Of a DNA stretch of 64,000 bases, positions 36,855 to 46,267 are shown in pieces (the stretch's first letter is position 1; every line of letters begins with the position of its first letter). Under the pieces are notes generated by a model. That model was given only the letters and a program-made list of their open reading frames with translations, searched no databases and was not told the origin of the DNA. This DNA is from CBDBKE01 sp965218055 (GTDB lineage: Bacteria > Acidobacteriota > Terriglobia > JAJPHL01 > JAPKYU01): the NCBI GenBank assembly GCA_965218055.1, contig CBDCKA010000002.1, positions 992,001 through 1,056,000 on the forward strand, in the 5' to 3' direction. Made by a program: the position numbers and the translations under genes.

Positions 36855-38616
36855 TGTATTTTTCGGCTTCCAGCACGCGCTGGGCGATCCGGCGGCGGAG
36901 GGCAATGGTGTCGAGCGGCTCCTGCCGGGCGAAGCGGCGCAATACAGCCAGGTGGGTGCGCAGCGTGTCGCCCTCAGCGCAGGCGGCCAGCACCGTCTTG
37001 GCTTCCGCCTCGGCGCGATTCATCGAATCGTAGAGCAGCACGGCGGTGATCTGTTCGGCCTGTTCGCTGCGGGCCTGCGGGCTGCCTGCGTTCGTCTTGC
37101 GCACGCGCAATTTGCTCGTGCGCAACTGGGCCGTTTCGGCCGCGAACGCTTCCATGATTATGTTCGAGACGCTGGCCACTACTTCCTGCTGCTCGGCGAG
37201 GGCCGCCAAGTATTTCTGGTAGGCGACTCCGGCGGTGAACAACGCGATTTTCTTGATGTTGCCGACCGCATCGGCGGAGGCCGCCGAGCCGGAAAGCACC
37301 TCGCTCTGCAGCTGCTGGGCGGCCGGAATCAGAGCCAGGCGCCCTCCCAGGGCGCGTTTCAGCAGCATGCCGGTGACGAGCAGGCGGTTGATCTCGTTGG
37401 TGCCCTCAAAGATGCGGTTGATGCGGGCGTCGCGGTAGGCACGCTCGGGCGGGTAATCGTAGTGGTAGCCGTAACCGCCGAAAATCTGCACCGCCTCGTC
37501 CACCACGTAGTCCAGCGTTTCGGTGCCGTAGACCTTGTTGATGGCGCACTCGACCGCGTACTCCTCGATCGCCTTGCGCGCCGAATCCGAAGCCTCGCGC
37601 TCGCTTTCCGCCTGCAGTGAGTCAATCAGGCCGGCAGTGCGGTAGAGGATGCTCTCGGTGGCGAATGTCCGGATCGCCATCTCGGCCAGCTTCTGCTGGA
37701 TCAGGCCGAATTCGGCGATGGCTTTTCCGAACGCCTGGCGCTGGTTGGCATAGCGGGCGGCGTGCTGCACAAGGACCTTGGAGCCGCCCACACAGGCCGC
37801 GCCCAGCTTCAGCCGCCCGATGTTGAGAATGTTGAAGGCCACCACGTGCCCGCGGCCGACCTCGTAGAGTACGTTCTCGGTCGGTACCGGGCAGTCGGTG
37901 AGGATCAGGGGCGTGGTCGAGCTACCATGAATCCCCATCTTCTTTTCTTCCGGGCCGGACGTGACGCCGCTGAAGCTGTTCTCCACGAGAAAGGCGGTGA
38001 ATTTCTCTCCGTCCACTTTGGCGAAGACGGTGAACAGGTCAGCGAAGCCGCCATTGGTGATCCACATCTTCTCCCCGTTGAGGAGGTAGGAGTTGCCGTC
38101 CGGGCTCAGCTCGGCCCGGCAGCGCGCGGCTAGCGCGTCGCTGCCGGCGTGGGCCTCGCTGAGGGCGTAGGCGCCAATCAGTTCCGCCCGCGCCAGCCGC
38201 GGCAGGTATTTCGCCTTCTGCGCCTCAGTGCCGAAAAAGACAATCGGGCTGGTCCCGATGCCCGAGTGCGCCCCAAAAGAAGCGCCGAAGGAGCCGTTCT
38301 TCGAGATGTGCTCGGCCACCAGCACCGAGGAGACCGTGTCCAGCTCCATGCCGCCGTACTTTTCCGGCGCGTCAATCGAGAGCAGACCCAGCTCGCCTGC
38401 TTTCTCGAGCAACTGCCGCAGCAGCGGAAAATCCTTCTGCTCGATACGCTCCAGGTGGGGCAGCACCTCGTTGGCGAAGAACTCGTCGGTGGTCTGGGCG
38501 ATCTGGCGGTGCTCCTCGGTAAAGTCCTCGGGAGTAAAAATCTCCTCCGGACGGCGCTCCTCGATCAGAAAGCTGCCACCCTTGATCTTTGGCTCCACGG
38601 TTGGATGCGTAGCCAT
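36847..38616 (-). CDS. fadE: Acyl-CoA dehydrogenase (FadE/VLCAD type)
   Basis: FAD-dependent first oxidation of long-chain acyl-CoA; 589 residues, longer than short-chain dehydrogenases (about 380) and close to the Bacillus FadE and mitochondrial VLCAD size. Motifs: YALSEAHAGSDALAARC, KMWITNGGFADLF (flavin region), GGYGYHYDYPPERAYRDARINRIFEGTNEINR with the catalytic Glu, and an extra C-terminal helical domain of about 150 residues. It is third in a fadN-fadA-fadE order, 157 bases after fadA, with a palindromic repeat between. Confidence 0.93.
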   Translation of the reverse strand: MATHPTVEPKIKGGSFLIEERRPEEIFTPEDFTEEHRQIAQTTDEFFANEVLPHLERIEQKDFPLLRQLLEKAGELGLLSIDAPEKYGGMELDTVSSVLVAEHISKNGSFGASFGAHSGIGTSPIVFFGTEAQKAKYLPRLARAELIGAYALSEAHAGSDALAARCRAELSPDGNSYLLNGEKMWITNGGFADLFTVFAKVDGEKFTAFLVENSFSGVTSGPEEKKMGIHGSSTTPLILTDCPVPTENVLYEVGRGHVVAFNILNIGRLKLGAACVGGSKVLVQHAARYANQRQAFGKAIAEFGLIQQKLAEMAIRTFATESILYRTAGLIDSLQAESEREASDSARKAIEEYAVECAINKVYGTETLDYVVDEAVQIFGGYGYHYDYPPERAYRDARINRIFEGTNEINRLLVTGMLLKRALGGRLALIPAAQQLQSEVLSGSAASADAVGNIKKIALFTAGVAYQKYLAALAEQQEVVASVSNIIMEAFAAETAQLRTSKLRVRKTNAGSPQARSEQAEQITAVLLYDSMNRAEAEAKTVLAACAEGDTLRTHLAVLRRFARQEPLDTIALRRRIAQRVLEAEKYIV

Positions 38617-38661
38617 CTCCGAACTCCTTGGGTTCCGCAGTCTGCTGAAAAAGCAGCCCGC

Positions 38662-38746
38662 TTGTCATTCCGAGCGAAGCGAGGAATCTGCTTTAAGAAA
38701 TAGCCTGCATCGAACAGCAGATCCCTCGCTTTGCTCGGGATGACAA
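38662..38746. repeat. Dispersed-type palindromic repeat between fadA and fadE
   Basis: Arms 38662-38691 (TTGTCATTCCGAGCGAAGCG...) and 38717-38746 (...GCTCGGGATGACAA) pair over 30 bases with three mismatches; the loop is 25 bases. The TGTCATTCCGAGCGAAGCGAGGAATCTG type is a common intergenic element in several phyla (recalled). In RNA it would fold as a long stem that could protect the upstream fadA end or attenuate fadE. Confidence 0.7.
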
Positions 38747-38773
38747 ATCGCAGGACTTAACTGCATACTGCCG

Positions 38774-39964
38774 CTACAGTTGCAGGTTCTCAAAAACGCC
38801 GGCGGCGCCCATGCCCCCGCCAATACACATGGTGACCATGCCGTAGCGCGTCTTGCGGCGCTTCATCTCCTCGATAAGGGTGGCGGTCAGCTTGGCGCCG
38901 GTGCAGCCCAGAGGGTGACCCAGAGCGATGGCGCCCCCGTTGACGTTGACCCGCTCCGGGTCCAACTCCGCCTGGCGGATCACCGCCAGCACCTGCGCGG
39001 CAAAGGCCTCGTTCAACTCGATCAGTTCCATCTGGTCGAGCGTCAGACCGGCCAGCTTCAGCGCCTTGGGAATGGCGAAGGCCGGGCCAATGCCCATCTC
39101 CTCAGGCGGCACGCCGGCGGTGGCGAAAGCCAGGAATCGGGCCAGGGGCTTCAGACCCAGGGCCCGGGCACGCTCGGCCGACATGACAACCGCGCCGGCA
39201 GCCCCGTCGCTCATCTGCGAGGAGTTACCCGCGGTTACGGTGCCGCGGGCGTGGAAGGCAGGCTTCAGTTTGGCCAGCGCCTCCATTGAGGTGTCCGCCC
39301 GTGGGCCTTCATCCACCGCGAAGGTGGCGGTGCGCGTGACAGGCCTGCCCTGTCCCGATGGGCCGGGCTCGGTGAAGCTGACCTCCAGCGGCACAATCTC
39401 CTTGCGGAAGCGGCCGGCCTGGATGGCGGCCAGCGCCTTGCGATGGCTTTCGCAGGCGAAGCAGTCCTGCGCTTCACGGTCAATGCTGTACTTGCGGCCC
39501 AGCCGCTCGGCGGTCAGCCCCATCGAGAGGTAAGCGTCAGGATAGGTGTCCATCAGGTGCGGATTCGGCGCCGGCTTGTGGCCGCCCATCGGCACCAGGC
39601 TCATGGACTCGGTCGCACCGGCCAGAATGACGTTGGCAAAGCCGGCCATGATCCGCTCGGCGGCCAGCGCGATCGCCTGCAGGCCGGAGGAGCAGAAGCG
39701 GTTGATGGTCATGGCGCTGGTGGTGATGGGCAGGCCGGCCCGTAGCGCGGCGATGCGCGCCACGTTCATCCCCTGCTCGGCTTCCGGCATGGCGCAGCCC
39801 AGGATGACGTCTTCAATCTCGACAGGGTCCAGGCCGGGAGTGCGCTCCAGCAACGCTGAAAGCACGCGGGCTGCCATCTCATCGGGCCGGGTAGCGCGCA
39901 ACGTGCCTTTCTGCGCCTTGCCCACTGCGGTTCTGGCTGCGGAAACGATGATGGCTTCCTTCAT
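38774..39964 (-). CDS. fadA: Acetyl-CoA C-acyltransferase (3-ketoacyl-CoA thiolase)
   Basis: Thiolytic cleavage of 3-ketoacyl-CoA, the last step of beta-oxidation; 396 residues, full length. The nucleophilic Cys is in NRFCSSGLQAIALAAERI near residue 90; the His is in GGAIALGHPLGCTGAK and the second catalytic Cys in MVTMCIGGGMGAAGVFE. ELNEAFAAQ is also present. It lies between fadN (77 bases upstream) and fadE and likely acts with FadN on the same intermediates. Confidence 0.95.
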   Translation of the reverse strand: MKEAIIVSAARTAVGKAQKGTLRATRPDEMAARVLSALLERTPGLDPVEIEDVILGCAMPEAEQGMNVARIAALRAGLPITTSAMTINRFCSSGLQAIALAAERIMAGFANVILAGATESMSLVPMGGHKPAPNPHLMDTYPDAYLSMGLTAERLGRKYSIDREAQDCFACESHRKALAAIQAGRFRKEIVPLEVSFTEPGPSGQGRPVTRTATFAVDEGPRADTSMEALAKLKPAFHARGTVTAGNSSQMSDGAAGAVVMSAERARALGLKPLARFLAFATAGVPPEEMGIGPAFAIPKALKLAGLTLDQMELIELNEAFAAQVLAVIRQAELDPERVNVNGGAIALGHPLGCTGAKLTATLIEEMKRRKTRYGMVTMCIGGGMGAAGVFENLQL

Positions 39965-40040
39965 CTATCCTGCTCCTAAATCACTCGCCGCTCTGTAGCA
40001 CTGGGTCCTGCTCTCGGCGGGTGCCGCCCACAGGGTGGCA

Positions 40041-42443
40041 TCAATTCCGGAGCGGCTTCCCGGTTTTCAGCGTGTGCGCGATGCGCTCTTGCGTCATCCT
40101 TTCTCCACACAGGCTCAGGAACGCCTCGCGTTCCAGGTCGAGCAGATACTGCTCCGTGACGCGCTGAGTGCCACTGAGGTCCCCGCCCGAGAGCACGTAG
40201 GCCAGCTTGCGAGCCACCTTGGCGTCGTGGTCTGTGATCTGCTCGGCCTGCCGCGCCAGGTGAATCCCCAGCTTCAGCGTAGCCAGACCGGTTTCGCCCG
40301 CCACGCGCAGGTCATTACGAGAGCGTGCGGGCTTGTAGCCGCTGCGGACCATCTCCAGCGCCAGCGCCTTGGCGTCAGCCACCAGCCGGTCTCGATTCAT
40401 CGTAATCGAGTCGGTGGGCCGGAGGAAGTGGAAGCGGCGCGCTTCCTCGGCGCTGGTCGAGACCTTGGCAAAGGCAGTCTGCTGGAAAACTTCTTTGGTC
40501 GACTCCAAGATGTCACCCTCAGGCCCTGCTGCTTCGTTGGCGCGGATCAGCATTTCCTTGCAGCCGCCGGCCGCCGGGATCAGACCCACGCTGGTTTCCA
40601 CCAAACCCATGTACAACTCGGCGTGGGCGCAGATGCGCGCCGCGTGCAGGGGGATTTCGCAGCCGCCGCCCAGGGTCATGCCGAACGGCGCCACTACCAC
40701 GGGGCGCTCGGAGTATTTCAGCGCCTGGGTGACATTCTGGAACTGGCGGATGATCAGTTCAATCTCTTCCCATTCCTCGCCCTGGATCGCCATCAGCACC
40801 AGCATCAGGTTGGCGCCGACGGAAAAGTTGGCTCCCTGGTTGGCGACCACCATGGCCTCAAAATTCTGGGCCGTCTCCTCCAGGCCGGTCTGAAGCATGG
40901 CCAGGATGTCAGGCCCGACGGCGTTCATCTTGGAGTGAAACTCGACGCAGCAAACGCCGTCGCCCAGGTCCACCAGGCTGGCCCCTGGGTTCTTGTGAAT
41001 GAGCCGCGCGCGCTGCTTCTCATTGGCCAGCACGATGATGTCGGCGGGCTGCTCCGAGAAGAAATAGGCGCCGCCGCCGAAATCAAAGTACTCAGCACGC
41101 CCATTTTGGCGGCGATAGAAGGAGGTGGCGCCGGCGGCCAGCATGCGGCGCACATTTTCCGGCACGGCGCGCCCTTCTTTTTCCAGCCGGACGACAGTGG
41201 CCGCCACCTCCAGCGCGTCCCACATCTCAAACGGCCCCAGCTCCCAGCCGAAGCCCCACTTCATGGCTTGGTCTATTTCCAGGATGCGGTCGCTGATCTC
41301 CGGGATTCGGCGAGCGGCGTAGAGGAACACCTCGCTGAGGGCTTTCCAGGCGAAACGGCCTGCGCGGTCCTCCGAGTTCAGCAGCAGGCGAAGGCGCTCG
41401 GCGGGATCGTCCACGCTGCGGATCGTTTCGAGCAGGGGGAAGTTGGGCCGCTGGCGCTGGCGATATTCGAGTGTCTTCAGATCGAGCGCCAGGATTTCTC
41501 GCCCGTCGCCCTTGCCGACCTTCTTGTAAAAACCCTGGCCGGTCTTGTCGCCCAGCCAGTTGCGCTGGAGCATCTGTTGGAGAAAGGGCGGGACACGGTA
41601 GAAGTCGCGCCGCTCATCCTCGGGGGCGTTCTCGAAGATGTTGCCGATGACGTGAGCCGCGGTGTCCAGGCCCACCAGGTCCAGCAAGCGGAACGTGGCT
41701 GTCTTCGGCGCGCCGACGGCCGGGCCGGTCAACGCGTCCACTTCCTCCACCGTCAATCCCTCCTGCTCGGCGAGCCGCATCAGGTTCACCAGCGAGAAGG
41801 TCCCGATGCGGTTGGCGATGAAGTTGGGCGTGTCCTTGGCAACGATGACGCCCTTGCCCAGGCGCCGGTCCGCAAACTCAGCCAACAGTTCGACCACCTC
41901 TGGCAGCGTCTCGCGGCCCGGGATCAGCTCCAGCAGGTGCAGGTACCGAGGCGGGTTGAAGAAGTGCGTGCCCAGCCAATGGCGCCGGAAGTCCTGGCTG
42001 CGTCCTTCGGCAATCTGGTTGACGGGAAGGCCGCTGGTGTTGGTGGAGACGACGGAGCCGGGCCGGCGGAGCTGTTCCACCCGGGCCAGCAGCGAGCGCT
42101 TCACCTCCAGGTTCTCGACCACAGCTTCAATGATCCAGTCTGCCTCGGCCACCCGGCCGAGGTGGTCTTCGAAGTTGCCGGCCATGATCCATTCGGCATG
42201 CTCTCGAACGAAGAAGGCGGCAGGCCGCGATTTTCTCGCTGCTTCCAGTCCGGCCAACGCGATCCGATTGCGCACCTGCGGGGAGTCGAGCGTCAGCCCG
42301 GCCCTCTGCTCGGCCTCGGTCAGGCTGGCGGGGGCAATGTCGAGCAGATGCGTAGGGATGCCCGCATTCGCCAGGTGAGCGGCAATGCGAGCGCCCATCA
42401 CCCCGGCTCCCAACACAGCTGCCCGGCGAATGCTTTTACTCAT
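40041..42443 (-). CDS. fadN: 3-hydroxyacyl-CoA dehydrogenase / enoyl-CoA hydratase fusion
   Basis: 800 residues joining two beta-oxidation activities. The N-terminal Rossmann domain (AAVLGAGVMGARIAAHLANAG) and 3-hydroxyacyl-CoA dehydrogenase parts (GTHFFNPPRYLHLLELIPG, VIVAKDTPNFIANRIG with the catalytic His earlier) come first, and the crotonase domain (about 480-700: VGANLMLVLMAIQ, FGMTLGGGCEIPLHAARICAHAELYMGL) comes second. This order is the reverse of E. coli FadB and matches Bacillus FadN. It is the first gene of fadN-fadA-fadE. The 146-base region upstream shows no recognised FadR-type operator. Confidence 0.93.
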   Translation of the reverse strand: MSKSIRRAAVLGAGVMGARIAAHLANAGIPTHLLDIAPASLTEAEQRAGLTLDSPQVRNRIALAGLEAARKSRPAAFFVREHAEWIMAGNFEDHLGRVAEADWIIEAVVENLEVKRSLLARVEQLRRPGSVVSTNTSGLPVNQIAEGRSQDFRRHWLGTHFFNPPRYLHLLELIPGRETLPEVVELLAEFADRRLGKGVIVAKDTPNFIANRIGTFSLVNLMRLAEQEGLTVEEVDALTGPAVGAPKTATFRLLDLVGLDTAAHVIGNIFENAPEDERRDFYRVPPFLQQMLQRNWLGDKTGQGFYKKVGKGDGREILALDLKTLEYRQRQRPNFPLLETIRSVDDPAERLRLLLNSEDRAGRFAWKALSEVFLYAARRIPEISDRILEIDQAMKWGFGWELGPFEMWDALEVAATVVRLEKEGRAVPENVRRMLAAGATSFYRRQNGRAEYFDFGGGAYFFSEQPADIIVLANEKQRARLIHKNPGASLVDLGDGVCCVEFHSKMNAVGPDILAMLQTGLEETAQNFEAMVVANQGANFSVGANLMLVLMAIQGEEWEEIELIIRQFQNVTQALKYSERPVVVAPFGMTLGGGCEIPLHAARICAHAELYMGLVETSVGLIPAAGGCKEMLIRANEAAGPEGDILESTKEVFQQTAFAKVSTSAEEARRFHFLRPTDSITMNRDRLVADAKALALEMVRSGYKPARSRNDLRVAGETGLATLKLGIHLARQAEQITDHDAKVARKLAYVLSGGDLSGTQRVTEQYLLDLEREAFLSLCGERMTQERIAHTLKTGKPLRN

Positions 42444-42589
42444 CTTGAAGGTCCAACTGTTTCCGGAAAGGTGCGAGCCCGGGAAGTTTGGCGCTCACTT
42501 TGTGTTTCCGGTCAAGTCTGCCCGCTTATCAAGCCTAATGATGAATGCCGATGGAATCAATGGCCGGATGAGCCGATCCGACGCTCAGC

Positions 42590-43126
42590 CTAAAGGATTT
42601 GGCCCAGCAGACTGGCCAGGTAATTTTCGTCCAGGAGGCCGCTCTTGTAGCTGCGACCGTTCCAGTACATCCAGGTGCCCTGGGGCCCTTCGTATGGGCA
42701 GAAGAAGATGCCGTGCTCCTCGACGTGCTCCTCCTCTAGCAATTCCTGGTTGAAGAAGCGCACCTCACCCTCCAGGATGTAAGGTTTTTTGAAATTGTCG
42801 TTGGCCACCAGGTCGGCCGGGGCTCCGATATCCAACAACAGGATGCGGCCCCGGACGTTCAATAGTAATTGGATCTGGTTGTCTTCCGGGAAGTCGCCGG
42901 GCGGTTCTGGCGGCGACAGTCGCAGCTGGTCGTGTTCGACGTAGGAATTGAGATGGTTGGCGAAATTGCTGCAGATGTGCCACAGCCGCTGGATGGCCTC
43001 AGTCCGCCGCTGGCCGATCTGCGTCCGGCGCTCGTGAGCGGACTCGTCTTTGCGGCGCAGTTCCTCGATGCGGTGGGCCAGCTTCTGGAAGCGGTCATCA
43101 CGGGGCCGTTTCCGGAAGGGGATCAT
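42590..43126 (-). CDS. Hypothetical protein with N-terminal coiled coil
   Basis: 178 residues, family not recognised. The first 50 are charged and helical (DDRFQKLAHRIEELRRKDES, RRTQIGQRRTEAIQRLWHIC), likely a coiled coil. The rest is globular, with LLLNVRGRILLLDIGAPADL and a W/Y-rich end (GTWMYWNGRSYKSG). No signal peptide, membrane segment or zinc motif. Its ATG overlaps the stop of the ROK kinase gene by four bases (ATGA at 43123-43126), so both are translationally coupled. A second copy of the polypeptide family is not seen here. Confidence 0.75.
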   Translation of the reverse strand: MIPFRKRPRDDRFQKLAHRIEELRRKDESAHERRTQIGQRRTEAIQRLWHICSNFANHLNSYVEHDQLRLSPPEPPGDFPEDNQIQLLLNVRGRILLLDIGAPADLVANDNFKKPYILEGEVRFFNQELLEEEHVEEHGIFFCPYEGPQGTWMYWNGRSYKSGLLDENYLASLLGQIL

Positions 43127-44091
43127 GGCTGCACCTCCAGCGCTTGCAACGGCAGGTAGGCGGCGCCGTAGAGGCCCGCTTCGCTGCCCAGTTGCGAGCG
43201 GGCGATCTGCGTGCCGCCGGCGCGATAGACGAAGGAGCGGCGCTCCACTTCGGCCAGCATCACCGGGGCGAACAAATCCCAGGCTTTAGTTACCCCGCCG
43301 GTGATGGCGTACAAGGGGAAATTAAAAATGTTCACCAAGTCGGCCAACGCGATGCCCAGGGCGCGGCCGACGACCGCGAAGATGTCGCGCGCGGCCTCCT
43401 CCCCTTCCAGCGCCTTGCGATGGACCATCTCGGAGGTCAGTTCAGGGCCCTCACGAGCTAGCTGGGCGAGCGCGGGACTCCTTCCCTCGCGGATCGCTTC
43501 ATGGGCCATCCGCACGATGGCGGTGGCCGACGCCATCTGTTCCAGGCAGCCGTGGTTGGTGCATCCGCAGCGGGGCCCGTCGGGGCTGACGGTGATGTGG
43601 CCGAATTCGCCGGCCATGCCCAGGAAACCGTGCCAGATGCGCCCGTTCTGCACTACGCCGCCGCCCACTCCGGTTCCCAGGGTGAGCATGGCCAGGCTAT
43701 CCACGTCGCGCCCCAGCCCCATCCACTTCTCACCCAGCGCCGCGGCATTTGCGTCGTTGTCCAGGAAGACCCGGACGCCCAGGTTTTGTTCGATTTCCTC
43801 ACGGATTGGGTAGTCCTCCCAGCCGGGCAGGTTCGGGGATTCGCGGATTCTCCCTTCCTCCGCGTAAATGATCCCCGGCACGCCGAGGCCGATGCCCGCC
43901 AGGCGAGCCTCGGAAGAAGGGGGGGCGCGCAGTTTGTCCACCGCAGCTGAGATTTCCTGCAGCACAGCTTCGCGGCCGGCTCGCACGTCGGTCTTCAGGC
44001 GGATTTGTTGCAAGATCCGTCCCGCCACGTCAATGGTGGCGACACGCAGGTTGGTCCCGCCGAGATCCACTCCGATAGCGAAATAACTCAT
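43123..44091 (-). CDS. ROK-family glucokinase
   Basis: 322 residues. ATP-binding phosphate-1 motif IGVDLGGTNLRVATID at the N-terminus; GLGVPGIIYAEEGRIRESPNLPGW; sugar-binding DNDANAAALGE; ROK zinc motif in GEFGHITVSPDGPRCGCTNHGCLEQMAS (His and three Cys). Substrate is probably glucose or another hexose; ROK specificity cannot be set by eye. Its stop overlaps the downstream hypothetical gene. Confidence 0.9.
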   Translation of the reverse strand: MSYFAIGVDLGGTNLRVATIDVAGRILQQIRLKTDVRAGREAVLQEISAAVDKLRAPPSSEARLAGIGLGVPGIIYAEEGRIRESPNLPGWEDYPIREEIEQNLGVRVFLDNDANAAALGEKWMGLGRDVDSLAMLTLGTGVGGGVVQNGRIWHGFLGMAGEFGHITVSPDGPRCGCTNHGCLEQMASATAIVRMAHEAIREGRSPALAQLAREGPELTSEMVHRKALEGEEAARDIFAVVGRALGIALADLVNIFNFPLYAITGGVTKAWDLFAPVMLAEVERRSFVYRAGGTQIARSQLGSEAGLYGAAYLPLQALEVQP

Positions 44092-44137
44092 AAGGACAGG
44101 TGCTTAGGTCTCAGGTTTCAGGTGTTCTCCTGACAAT

Positions 44138-44185
44138 CATACCTCATGGTTGGCATACCTCATGGCCGGCCTACCTCATGGCTGG
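44138..44185. repeat. Short tandem repeat upstream of the ROK gene and after mutM
   Basis: Three 15-16-base copies of CATACCTCATGGTTGG, the second ending GCCGG and the third beginning CTACCTCATGG. They fill the space between the mutM stop (44213) and the ROK start (44091), both on the minus strand. Each copy contains CATGG, partly palindromic. Function unknown; could be slippage debris. Confidence 0.65.
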
Positions 44186-44212
44186 ATCTGAAACTTGGCT
44201 CCCGACACCCTG

Positions 44213-45124
44213 CTACCTACGCTGGCAGCGCGGGCAAAAGGTGCTGCCGCGGCCAGCGACCAGCAAGCGCTGCAGTGTCGCGCCACACCGCAAGCAGGGT
44301 TGGCCGGCTCGCCGGTAGACCTGATGCATTTGCTGGAAGGTGCCAGGATTCCCGCGCGCGTCCAGGTAGTTCGACACCGAGGACCCACCGCGGGTGATCG
44401 CCTCCTGCAACACCGAGCGTGCGGTCCGCAACAAAGTGGCGGCCCTCCTGGCAGAGATGTGGCGTCCGCGCGCGGCCGGATGCACGCCGGCGCGGAACAG
44501 GCATTCATCGGCGTAGATGTTGCCCAGCCCGCGCAGGAAACGCTGGTCAAGCAGCAACGACTTCACTCGCGCGGTCCGCTGGCGCAGCCTGCCGACGAAT
44601 TCCGACTCCGGGATTGCCAGCGGATCCGGCCCCAACCGTTCCAGCCGCGGCGGGAGCGCGTTGTTGCCATCGGGGGTGGCAATCTCCATCCGGCCGAATT
44701 GCCGGATGTCGGTGTAGCGTAAGATACGCCGGCCACCCCGCGCGCGCTTGCTTGGGGTCGGTTCTTTGGCAGAGTCGTTCTGAATGGATTCCAGCTCGAA
44801 CCAAGCGTGGGTATGCCGGGGTAGCTTCTGGGGGGAGGGTTCGCAGACAAACTGCCCAGTCATCCCCAGGTGGACGACCCACCAGAAGCCGGTTTGTTCG
44901 AACTGATCCCTGTCACCCGCCGCCATGCGCAGCAGGATGTGTTTGCCGTAGCGTTGGATGGCCACTACCGAGGCTCCTTCCAGCGCCCGTACGAACTCCG
45001 CCGGCGGTGTCTGCAGGATGTGCGCCGCGGCGGCCGGCCCCACCACAACCCGCGCGATGCGCCGCCCGGGCAGGGAGCTTCGCAGGCCGCGAACGATTGT
45101 TTCTACCTCGGGCAGTTCCGGCAT
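44213..45124 (-). CDS. mutM: Formamidopyrimidine-DNA glycosylase
   Basis: Base-excision repair of 8-oxoguanine and formamidopyrimidines; 303 residues, some 30 more than usual because of a Lys/Arg-rich stretch near residues 100-120 (QNDSAKEPTPSKRARGG). The catalytic Pro2 and Glu3 open the protein (MPELPEVETIVRGL). A helix-two-turn-helix region has GLGNIYADECLFRAGVHP, and the C-terminal zinc finger has two CxxC pairs (CLRC, CPRC). Same strand as its neighbours but with a 96-base gap upstream. Confidence 0.95.
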   Translation of the reverse strand: MPELPEVETIVRGLRSSLPGRRIARVVVGPAAAAHILQTPPAEFVRALEGASVVAIQRYGKHILLRMAAGDRDQFEQTGFWWVVHLGMTGQFVCEPSPQKLPRHTHAWFELESIQNDSAKEPTPSKRARGGRRILRYTDIRQFGRMEIATPDGNNALPPRLERLGPDPLAIPESEFVGRLRQRTARVKSLLLDQRFLRGLGNIYADECLFRAGVHPAARGRHISARRAATLLRTARSVLQEAITRGGSSVSNYLDARGNPGTFQQMHQVYRRAGQPCLRCGATLQRLLVAGRGSTFCPRCQRR

Positions 45125-45220
45125 CTAAGCCCTCAGCCGGCTGCTAAGATAACAGAAACCCCAGCACAGAGGAGGTTGGGCGAAATCTGAACCAACTGAG
45201 GAGGAGTGGTCGGGCCCCGG

Positions 45221-46267
45221 CTAAGGTTTCTTGAACTTCAGCTCCACGTTCCCCATTCGGAGAACATCATTGTCGTTGAGCACGACCGTCTCGTCGCCAG
45301 ACATTTGCCGTCCATTGATCATGGTTGGATTGGAAGCGTCGCCGGCCAAATTCACCAACTTGAATTGCTTGTCCGAGGCGGAATAGAGGAGGCGCGCCTG
45401 ACGACGGCTCAAAGTGTTTGTCTTGTCCTTGATTCGGATGCCGCCGGCAATATCTGGGTTGTCGCGGCCGATCTCGATCTCATCTCGGCCGGATTGATCC
45501 GAAAGGTAAATGGTGTCGGTCTCCTGCCCGTTCTCCAGGACGACCAACGTGCCTGGTAGAACCTTGGTGGTCTTGTACACCCTGACGGTCTTGAAATCAT
45601 CCACACTTGGGGAGGCAACCGGGGCACTCCCCGTGGATGGTATCGGGGGTGGAGCGGGCTTGTAGGGGCGCACAGGCTCGGGAGCGGGAGCGGGAGCAGG
45701 CTTGTAGGAGGGCGAAGGTGCGGGAGGGGGAGCAGGCGAGTAAGCAGTCGGAGCAGCTTTCTTGCGCCTCAACCTCAAAACTACCCACAGCAGCCCAACC
45801 GCGATGAAGCCGATGAGGATCAGGTTCTCAGTTGACGGCAGTTCTAGCGGCGGCTTCCAAGCTCCTTCTTCCGCTTCCGGCCGATCCCCGGGGGCTGAGC
45901 TGATCAGCTTCCGTTTCGTTTCACTTATAAAAAATTTCCTGGAGTCGGCATCCGCCAGCGCCACGCCGGTGACCAGCACCTCGGAATTAATCTGCGGTAG
46001 CTCGTTGACGGTACGGACAACAATGGTCGAACCGTACCTGTCTTTCAGGTAATACGCCTTGAAGGTAGTCGAGGAAACCCGTTTTTCTGCCGAAACCCAA
46101 CCCTGGACTGCAACTTGTTCATTCTTATAGCGCGAGTAAAAGCCGCGTACCAACTCACGAACGCTGATGGGAGTCTGGGCGTGGATCACACCTGCAAACA
46201 AGCCCACAGCTAGAACGCGGCAGACGAAGCTTGCTACGCGCTGGCCCCGAGTGAACACGGAATCCAT
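45221..46267 (-). CDS. Membrane protein with periplasmic OB-like domain and cytoplasmic FHA domain
   Basis: 348 residues. Signal sequence (VLAVGLFAGVIHA) and a small beta-rich periplasmic domain (about 30-120; VAVQGWVSAEKRVSS, OB-like) precede a transmembrane helix (NLILIGFIAVGLLWVVLRL, about 145-165), a Pro/Ala-rich linker (about 170-220) and an FHA domain (about 235-348: EIGRDNPDIAGGIRIKDKTNTLSRRQARL and NPTMINGRQMSGDETVVLNDNDVLRMG). FHA domains bind phosphothreonine peptides, so this may report an envelope event to a Ser/Thr kinase pathway; that is inference. GNPDI-type Arg/Ser residues for phospho-binding look intact. Confidence 0.8.
   Translation of the reverse strand: MDSVFTRGQRVASFVCRVLAVGLFAGVIHAQTPISVRELVRGFYSRYKNEQVAVQGWVSAEKRVSSTTFKAYYLKDRYGSTIVVRTVNELPQINSEVLVTGVALADADSRKFFISETKRKLISSAPGDRPEAEEGAWKPPLELPSTENLILIGFIAVGLLWVVLRLRRKKAAPTAYSPAPPPAPSPSYKPAPAPAPEPVRPYKPAPPPIPSTGSAPVASPSVDDFKTVRVYKTTKVLPGTLVVLENGQETDTIYLSDQSGRDEIEIGRDNPDIAGGIRIKDKTNTLSRRQARLLYSASDKQFKLVNLAGDASNPTMINGRQMSGDETVVLNDNDVLRMGNVELKFKKP

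Noticed and set aside
40035..42593. 852-codon open frame on the plus strand
   Set aside because: It is the antisense shadow of fadN, which has clear catalytic motifs; the plus frame shows no family signature.
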